In this document: positions 15,617-20,014 of the stretch, in pieces | Position numbering within the stretch: the stretch's first letter is position 1 | Layout: every line of letters starts with the position of its first letter | Assembly (NCBI GenBank): GCA_041946685.1 | Contig: JBHGAV010000067.1 | Coordinates: forward strand, 1 to 20,014 | Source of the DNA: JBHGAV01 sp041946685 | GTDB taxonomy: Bacteria > Acidobacteriota > Terriglobia > Bryobacterales > Bryobacteraceae | Direction of reading: 5' to 3' | DNA length: 20,014 bases | Notes under the pieces: model-generated | What the model saw: the letters and a program-made list of their open reading frames with translations, nothing else | Told to the model about the DNA's origin: nothing | Databases searched by the model: none | Made by a program: the position numbers and the translations under genes

Positions 15617-17677
15617 CTACGCCACTTTCCAGTACACCGCGTAACGCTTGTCAAACAATGAGTTGAGAGGAATGAGCGTGACATTCCTCCTCTGGCCAGT
15701 GGTCTGAAACGTCAGGGGAGAGCCTGTGGGCTTGATCCAGCTCGCAGGATCGGCGGAAGCCGGCCGCAGCACCGGAACGTCCAGCGGAAGCGCGAGTTCC
15801 GTGGCGTAGCGGTCTCCCTTCAGACCGGGGCTCTTCACGCCATAGATGAGGGCGTCGTTGAGTCCGTCGCTGCCGAGATCGCCGGCGAGAACCAAGGGGC
15901 CGTACAGAAACGCCTGCATTGTGGGGTCGTCCGGCATGGCTTCCACCGAGAGCCGCATGGGCAGACTCACCTCGATCCGGTCGCCGGTCTTCCATTGACG
16001 CCGGATGGTGAGATAGCTGCCGGGCTCGGCGGCAGCCTCCAGCGGCTTGCCGTTTAGCGCCACAGTGCTCCCGGCTGTCCAGGCGGGAATGCGAACACGG
16101 ATCGCCAGATTCTGCGGCTGGCCCCCGGCAACGGTGAGGCGCGTCGATGGCTGCTGCGGGAATCGGGTCTCCTGGAGGAGCTTCAAGCCTCTCTCCGCCC
16201 ATGTCAGCTCGGAAGGAACAAATAGGTTGACGTAGATGCCCTCGTCATCGTGCCAGTAAATGCTGTCGTTGAGCTTGGCATACTCCTCTATGCCCGAACC
16301 GGTGCAACACCAGAAGCTCTCGTCTTCGGTGCAGAACGTTTTCCACGCGCCCGGCGTGAGCGATGTGAAATACTGCGTCAGGCCGGTCTTCGGATGGATG
16401 GTGCCGAGCCGGTGGTTGAGGAGCGTCCGCTCGAAATAGTCGAAATAGCGCGGGTCGGCGCTCCAGCCATAGAGGTGGCGCGTGAGCTTGAGCATGTTGT
16501 ACGAGCAGCAGCACTCTTCGTGGGAGACCGAGCGCGCGAATTCGGCTGCAAGCCGCCGGGGCGGCGCCTGCCAGAGTTCGTTGTTCGTCGTCCCGCCGTT
16601 GACATAGGTCCGGCCGGTGGCAACGGCGAGGTAGAAGAATTCGGCGACGTCGCGGAATCGCGGGTCGCCGGAGATTTCGTAGCGGCGGGACGCCGCGATC
16701 ACCTGGGGCACATGCGTGTTGCCGTGCATTCCCGTGAGCTGGTCGCGCCGCAGGGCCAGCGGATTGAGGAAGGATTTCTTCTGAAAACGGTCGCCCGCCC
16801 TGGCCCACCTGTCCGTGTTCGTGACCGCGGCAAGATCGTAGAGCGTTTCGGCAATCCCACCGAACTCGTTGTTGAGGATCTGCTGCATGTGCGCTTCGGA
16901 CTTTGAGGCGGACCACTGATCGGCCCAATCGGCCATGCCGGAAACCACCTCCAGCGCCTGGCGGTTGCCCGCATGCCGGTACATGTCGAAGAGACCGGCC
17001 ATGATCTTGTGGACCGTATAGAAGGGGGCCCAGGGGAGCCTCTGGTCAATGGGCAGCGGCGGCGCGCCTGGCGCGGCCCTCTGGCGCGGCACGCCCGAAA
17101 GCCGGTCGAGGCGCTCGAACAGAGATATGGGAAATGCGCTGAGGTACCCGCCGCCGAGCTTCTGCTGCACCCTGGCGAGGCCGTCGACCATCTCGTCCGC
17201 CTTGGCCTTGGCGGCTTTGTCGCCAGTGGAGGCCCACAGGTTGGCGCTCGCGGAAAGGAAATGGCCGGTGAAATGCCCGCGGAGCTCGATGTCGGGCTTC
17301 TCCCAGTTATCGCTGCCGCTCGGGAAGCCGTTCGACGGCGCGGGTAATCCGGCGTTCACGCGGAAGTTGTAGAGCAGACGGTCGGCTGCCAGGCGCGACA
17401 GGTATCCGCGGTTCGCCTCTTGCGCGTCATGGTAAATGCTGCCCGGCAGCAGACGGACCTGTGTCATCGCGAAAGGCCGTGCTTTTGGCGCAACGTCACG
17501 GCGGTTGAACACCATGGGACCGTCGAAGGGGTCCGGTAGCACGGGCTGGCCTTGACGCCGGGGGGGTGCGGCGGGCGCGGGCGTCGATGTTTGCGTTTGC
17601 GCCAGCACGGCGGGCGCGGCTGCGGCGGATGCGGCGAAAGCGCGGCGAGTGAAGCGGCGGTCCATCATCTTCTCCAT
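15617..17677 (-). CDS. Exported GH127-family protein, putative beta-L-arabinofuranosidase
   Basis: GH127 (formerly DUF1680) enzymes cleave beta-L-arabinofuranosides with a zinc-bound cysteine nucleophile. The 686-residue protein begins with RRFTRRAFAASAAAAPAVLAQ (about 7-27), a twin-arginine (Tat) type signal. The (alpha/alpha)6 barrel carries LRGHFTGHFLSASANLWA (132-149), PFYTVHKIMAGLFDMY (218-233), GMHGNTHVPQV, HEECCCSYNMLKLTRHLY (386-403) and DESFWCCTGSGIEEYAKL (452-469). E387/C389 with C457/C458 fit the E-x-C plus C-C zinc and nucleophile set of the family. Beta-sandwich domains follow. ATG 17677 begins MEKMMDRRF. The internal ATG at 17665 has GGAG at good spacing and is an alternative start. 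It is divergent from the cyclase. Substrate is inferred from family. Confidence 0.9.
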   Translation of the reverse strand: MEKMMDRRFTRRAFAASAAAAPAVLAQTQTSTPAPAAPPRRQGQPVLPDPFDGPMVFNRRDVAPKARPFAMTQVRLLPGSIYHDAQEANRGYLSRLAADRLLYNFRVNAGLPAPSNGFPSGSDNWEKPDIELRGHFTGHFLSASANLWASTGDKAAKAKADEMVDGLARVQQKLGGGYLSAFPISLFERLDRLSGVPRQRAAPGAPPLPIDQRLPWAPFYTVHKIMAGLFDMYRHAGNRQALEVVSGMADWADQWSASKSEAHMQQILNNEFGGIAETLYDLAAVTNTDRWARAGDRFQKKSFLNPLALRRDQLTGMHGNTHVPQVIAASRRYEISGDPRFRDVAEFFYLAVATGRTYVNGGTTNNELWQAPPRRLAAEFARSVSHEECCCSYNMLKLTRHLYGWSADPRYFDYFERTLLNHRLGTIHPKTGLTQYFTSLTPGAWKTFCTEDESFWCCTGSGIEEYAKLNDSIYWHDDEGIYVNLFVPSELTWAERGLKLLQETRFPQQPSTRLTVAGGQPQNLAIRVRIPAWTAGSTVALNGKPLEAAAEPGSYLTIRRQWKTGDRIEVSLPMRLSVEAMPDDPTMQAFLYGPLVLAGDLGSDGLNDALIYGVKSPGLKGDRYATELALPLDVPVLRPASADPASWIKPTGSPLTFQTTGQRRNVTLIPLNSLFDKRYAVYWKVA

Positions 17678-17841
17678 CGTTGCGCCCCTTTGGCGCCGCG
17701 CGATGGATGGCTGCGTGCGCGACAGGGGATGCAACCGACCTAGTTTGAGAAAGCCATTGTAGCGCGCCCGTCCGGCGGCCGCGTGCCGCTGGTATGCTGT
17801 ATGGATTGCAGTCAAGTAAGTGATGCCGGGAGGGATGGCAG
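17678..17841. promoter_or_regulatory. Divergent promoter region of GH127 and the cyclase
   Basis: On the minus strand TACAAT (17761-17756) is a good -10 candidate for GH127. On the plus strand TATGCT (17793-17798) is one for the cyclase. Neither has a convincing -35 partner. The cyclase ribosome site GGGAGGG lies just before its ATG. Confidence 0.35.
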
Positions 17842-18570
17842 ATGCGTTGCGTCTTTGTCGCAGTGATGATGGCCGCGGTCCTGCTTGCCGGATGTCAGAA
17901 GCAGGCCGTGATAGTGCCCGCCCAGGAGCGGATCATCGACTTAACCCACGTGATCGAGCCCACCGGCCCCGACGCGCAGCGGAAGTTCGTCGTCCGCATT
18001 CACGACGCGCTCCAGGAAATCAAAGGCAAAGTACGGCCCGAGGGCGAGTGGTACGTCATGTCCGATGTCGATCTGATGGGGCATGTGGGAACGCACATTG
18101 AAGTCCCGTTCCATTGCCTGAAGAAGGGCGCCGACCTCTCGCAGGTGCCCATATATCGGCTCTGCGGCGATGCCATCATCCTGGATCTGACGGCGGCGCA
18201 AGCCGAGGGCGGCGTCACGACCGAGCAGGTCCAGGCTGCCGCCAAGGCCGCCGGCGGTATGCGCAAAGGTGATATCGTTTTCGGCCGCATGGGACCGACG
18301 AAGTATTTCTCCACGGCTTCGCTTCAGTGGCTCGTGGATCAGGGGATGAAGATGATGGGAGTGGATTCGGCCGGCCCGGAACTGGAGAATGACACGACGC
18401 ACGCCAACGTGAATCACTTGCTGCTGTTTCGCGCCGAAATTCCCGTGATCGAAAACCTGGCCAACTTGGACAAGGTCAGCCGCCCCCGCGTAAAGGTCTA
18501 CGCGCTGCCGATTCCCGCCCGCGGAGTGGATGCGTTTCCGTTACGCGTCGTCGCAGTCGAACAGAGCTGA
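17842..18570 (+). CDS. Cyclase-family (kynurenine-formamidase-like) lipoprotein
   Basis: This belongs to the metal-dependent cyclase family that includes bacterial kynurenine formamidase; many members have unknown substrates. The 242 residues begin with a lipoprotein signal, VMMAAVLLAGC, with the lipid-bearing cysteine at C18. The catalytic domain starts at RIIDLTHVIEP (30-40). It has the metal motif HVGTHIEVPFH (H81, H85, H91), with E87 where the family often has Asp. THANVNHLLLFRAEIPVIENLANLD follows in the C-terminal half, at about 186-210. Membrane anchoring is unusual for this mostly cytoplasmic family. ATG 17842 has GGGAGGG upstream. It converges on rplK with only 17 bases between stops. 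A decayed relative lies at the other end of the GH127 gene. The substrate cannot be named. Confidence 0.88.
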   Translation: MRCVFVAVMMAAVLLAGCQKQAVIVPAQERIIDLTHVIEPTGPDAQRKFVVRIHDALQEIKGKVRPEGEWYVMSDVDLMGHVGTHIEVPFHCLKKGADLSQVPIYRLCGDAIILDLTAAQAEGGVTTEQVQAAAKAAGGMRKGDIVFGRMGPTKYFSTASLQWLVDQGMKMMGVDSAGPELENDTTHANVNHLLLFRAEIPVIENLANLDKVSRPRVKVYALPIPARGVDAFPLRVVAVEQS

Positions 18571-18589
18571 CCGCCGGAAGCTGTCAGCT
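18565..18589. terminator. Hairpin spanning both stop codons of the cyclase and rplK
   Basis: AGCTGAC (18565-18571) and GTCAGCT (18583-18589) form a perfect 7-bp stem with an 11-base loop. The left arm contains the cyclase TGA and the right arm overlaps the rplK TAG. No T-tract follows on either side. It is the only candidate structure for ending the two convergent transcripts. Confidence 0.4.
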
Positions 18590-19016
18590 ATATCACATCC
18601 ACGCCCATGCTGCGGGCCGTACCCTTCACGCTCTGCTTGGCCGCTTCCAGCGTGAAGCAGTTCAGGTCGGGCAGCTTGATCTTGGCGATCTCTTCCACCT
18701 GCTTCTCGGTGATCTTGCCGACCTTGGTCTTGTTCGGCTCGCCAGACCCCTTGGCCAGGTTCACGGCGCGCTTGATCAGCACCGGAACCGGCGGCGTCTT
18801 GGTGATGAACGTGAACGAGCGGTCCGAGTAGATGGTGATCACCACCGGGATGATCAGTCCTTCCTGGTCCTTGGCCGACGTCTTGGCGTTAAACGCCTTG
18901 CAAAACTCCATGATGTTGACGCCCTGCGGGCCCAGGGCCGTGCCCACCGGCGGCGCCGGCGTGGCCTTCCCGGCCGGGATCTGCAATTTCACCTGAGCAG
19001 TTACTTTCTTCGCCAT
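18588..19016 (-). CDS. rplK: 50S ribosomal protein L11
   Basis: L11 sits at the GTPase-associated centre of the large subunit and binds the 23S rRNA target of thiostrepton. The 142 residues match the family length closely. The N-terminal domain has VKLQIPAGKATPAPPVGTALGPQGVNIMEFCKAFNAKT (about 8-45). The C-terminal RNA-binding domain has SFTFITKTPPVPVLIKRA and GSGEPNKTKVGKIT, and ends KGTARSMGVDVI. It starts directly after the nusG stop codon, so the two are translationally close. Normally rplA follows at once, but here rplK ends against the convergent cyclase gene and rplA lies near 3862. Confidence 0.98.
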   Translation of the reverse strand: MAKKVTAQVKLQIPAGKATPAPPVGTALGPQGVNIMEFCKAFNAKTSAKDQEGLIIPVVITIYSDRSFTFITKTPPVPVLIKRAVNLAKGSGEPNKTKVGKITEKQVEEIAKIKLPDLNCFTLEAAKQSVKGTARSMGVDVI

Positions 19017-19676
19017 CTAAATCTTCTCCACCTGCAAAAAATCCAGTTCCACGGGCGTCGCGCGGCCGAAAATCGTCACCAGCACGCGCAGCGTGTTTCG
19101 TTCGGTGTTGACGTCGTCCACCTTGCCCGAGAAATTCGCGAACGGCCCGTCGATGATCCGCACCATCTCGCTCTTCTCGAAGCTCAGCTTGGGCCTGGGC
19201 CTCTCGGCCGAGGACGCCTGCCGGTACAGGATCTGGTTCACCTCGTCCGCCGTGAGCGGCACCGGGTTGTTGCCTCCACCCACGAAACCCGTCACGCGGG
19301 GCGTGTTCTTCACCGCATGCCAGAGCTCGTCGCTCATGTCGATTTCCACCAGGACGTAGCCGGGGTAGAGGAGGCGCTTGCTGGTGACCTTCTTCCCGCC
19401 CCGCAGCTCTACGACTTCCTCGGTCGGGATGAGAACCTGCCCGATTTTGTCGGCGTACCCGTAAGCTTCCGCGCGGTTGCGCAACGAATCGGCCACCTTC
19501 TGCTCGAAGCCCGAATAGGTATGCAGGATGTACCAGTGCCTGTTGCCCTGCTCCGCTCCGGGCGCGGACTCCGAAGCCGCCTCCGCTCCCGCCTGCGCGG
19601 CCGGCTGACTCTTTTCCGCCGGCTGCGGCTCGGGAAGGCCTGCCGCCTCCCCTTGCACCATCTCGTCTTCCGCCAT
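19017..19676 (-). CDS. nusG: Transcription termination/antitermination factor NusG
   Basis: NusG binds RNA polymerase, reduces pausing, and links it to Rho or to the ribosome. The 219-residue protein shows the NGN domain (about 46-155) with RHWYILHTYSGFEQKVADSL, TSKRLLYPGYVLVEIDM and PRVTGFVGGG. The KOW domain (about 165-219) has EMVRIIDGPFANFSGKVDDVN and VTIFGRATPVELDFLQVEKI. About 45 extra residues rich in Ala, Glu, Pro and Gln precede the NGN domain and look disordered. The start at 19676 has only a moderate AGGCGG site. It lies 12 bases after secE and directly before rplK. Confidence 0.97.
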   Translation of the reverse strand: MAEDEMVQGEAAGLPEPQPAEKSQPAAQAGAEAASESAPGAEQGNRHWYILHTYSGFEQKVADSLRNRAEAYGYADKIGQVLIPTEEVVELRGGKKVTSKRLLYPGYVLVEIDMSDELWHAVKNTPRVTGFVGGGNNPVPLTADEVNQILYRQASSAERPRPKLSFEKSEMVRIIDGPFANFSGKVDDVNTERNTLRVLVTIFGRATPVELDFLQVEKI

Positions 19677-19688
19677 CGCTCGTTCCGC

Positions 19689-19940
19689 CTATCTGGTGAA
19701 CAAACCAAAGACCCGGTTGATGGCCCGGCCGATCACAAGGTCCACCACGTAGAAGTACGCCGCGAACGCGAACACACAAGCGATCACCACGCCGGTCGTC
19801 GCGCGCACCTGCTTCCAGCTCGGCCAGGTTACGCGGCGCATCTCCATTTGCAGTTCCTGGACATAATCCTTCACGCGCGCGGGCCAACCCGCGACGCGGC
19901 CCACCCAACCTTGCGCTCCGTCCGCCATAGTGACGCCCAT
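19689..19940 (-). CDS. secE: Preprotein translocase subunit SecE
   Basis: SecE clamps SecY in the Sec membrane channel. The 83-residue form is the short, single-spanning type common outside enterobacteria. An amphipathic helix, VKDYVQELQMEMRRVTWPSWKQV (about 23-45), carries the family's E-x-x-x-V-x-W-P-x-x-x-x-V pattern. One membrane segment follows (about 50-70), then a short basic tail. ATG 19940 has GGAG 12 bases upstream next to the tRNA end. ATG 19928 (MADGAQG) is an alternative. It lies 12 bases before nusG and just after tRNA-Trp, the classical arrangement. Confidence 0.95.
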   Translation of the reverse strand: MGVTMADGAQGWVGRVAGWPARVKDYVQELQMEMRRVTWPSWKQVRATTGVVIACVFAFAAYFYVVDLVIGRAINRVFGLFTR

Positions 19941-19956
19941 GATGAAGAATGACTCC

Positions 19957-20014
19957 TGGCAGGGGCGGAGGGATTCGAACCCCCACTCGCGGTTTTGGAG
20001 ACCGCTGGTCTACC
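19957..20014 (-). tRNA. tRNA-Trp (CCA anticodon), 3' part
   Basis: Read on the minus strand, the window holds the end of the D-loop onward. The anticodon arm GCGGT-CTCCAAA-ACCGC carries the CCA anticodon. A TTCGAAT T-loop and the 3' acceptor strand CGCCCCT follow. A discriminator G and an encoded CCA end (19959-19957) complete it. The 5' acceptor strand lies outside the window. Its place ahead of secE is conserved in many bacteria. Confidence 0.95.

Noticed and set aside
15280..15684. 134-codon minus-strand frame read as an intact gene
   Set aside because: Only its middle matches a cyclase, the matches continue in other frames, and its start overlaps the GH127 C terminus, so it is a pseudogene piece.
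3863..18587. Integrative element or prophage as the cause of the operon split
   Set aside because: No integrase, transposase, recombinase, phage gene or flanking direct repeat was seen. The tRNA-Trp lies beyond secE-nusG-rplK and not at the island edge.

Overview
The window looks like a GC-rich chromosome of an acidobacterium close to Candidatus Solibacter/Bryobacterales. The best lineage clue is the secreted protein at 6679-8505, which ends in a TIGR03437-type domain, a family concentrated in Solibacter-like Acidobacteriota. The many secreted plant-polysaccharide enzymes and the BlaI/M56 regulatory pair also fit. This placement is an inference from protein families; there is no rRNA gene in the window.

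Two parts of the classical transcription/translation cluster lie on the minus strand at the two ends. Read in the direction of transcription, the right end carries tRNA-Trp (3' part), secE, nusG and rplK. The left end carries rplA, rplJ, rplL and the first 582 codons of rpoB. In most bacteria these genes are contiguous in exactly this order. Here they are separated between rplK and rplA by about 14.7 kb (roughly 3863-18587) of accessory genes. RpoB also carries an eight-cysteine, double zinc-ribbon-like insertion near its N terminus.

From left to right the inserted block holds: a GH3 beta-xylosidase/glucosidase-like enzyme with a PA14 insert (-); a beta-propeller plus TIGR03437 protein (-); a DUF8021-like secreted protein (+); a GH29 alpha-L-fucosidase (+); a CE1-like esterase (-); a BlaR1-like M56 membrane metalloprotease with its BlaI repressor (-), headed by a sigma70-type promoter and a palindromic operator; a frameshifted remnant of a cyclase gene (-); a GH127 beta-L-arabinofuranosidase-like protein with a Tat signal (-); and an intact lipoprotein cyclase (+) that converges on rplK. 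No transposase, integrase, att site or CRISPR was seen.

Functionally the block reads as a small exported hemicellulose/pectin-side-chain degradation set (xylose, arabinose, fucose and ester cleavage). It lies beside a stress- or signal-responsive BlaI/M56 switch. No sugar transporter or SusC/D pair lies in the window. The main points for follow-up are the broken ribosomal operon, the RpoB cysteine insertion, the M56 sensor with a repeat-like C-terminal domain, and the inverted intact/decayed cyclase pair around GH127.
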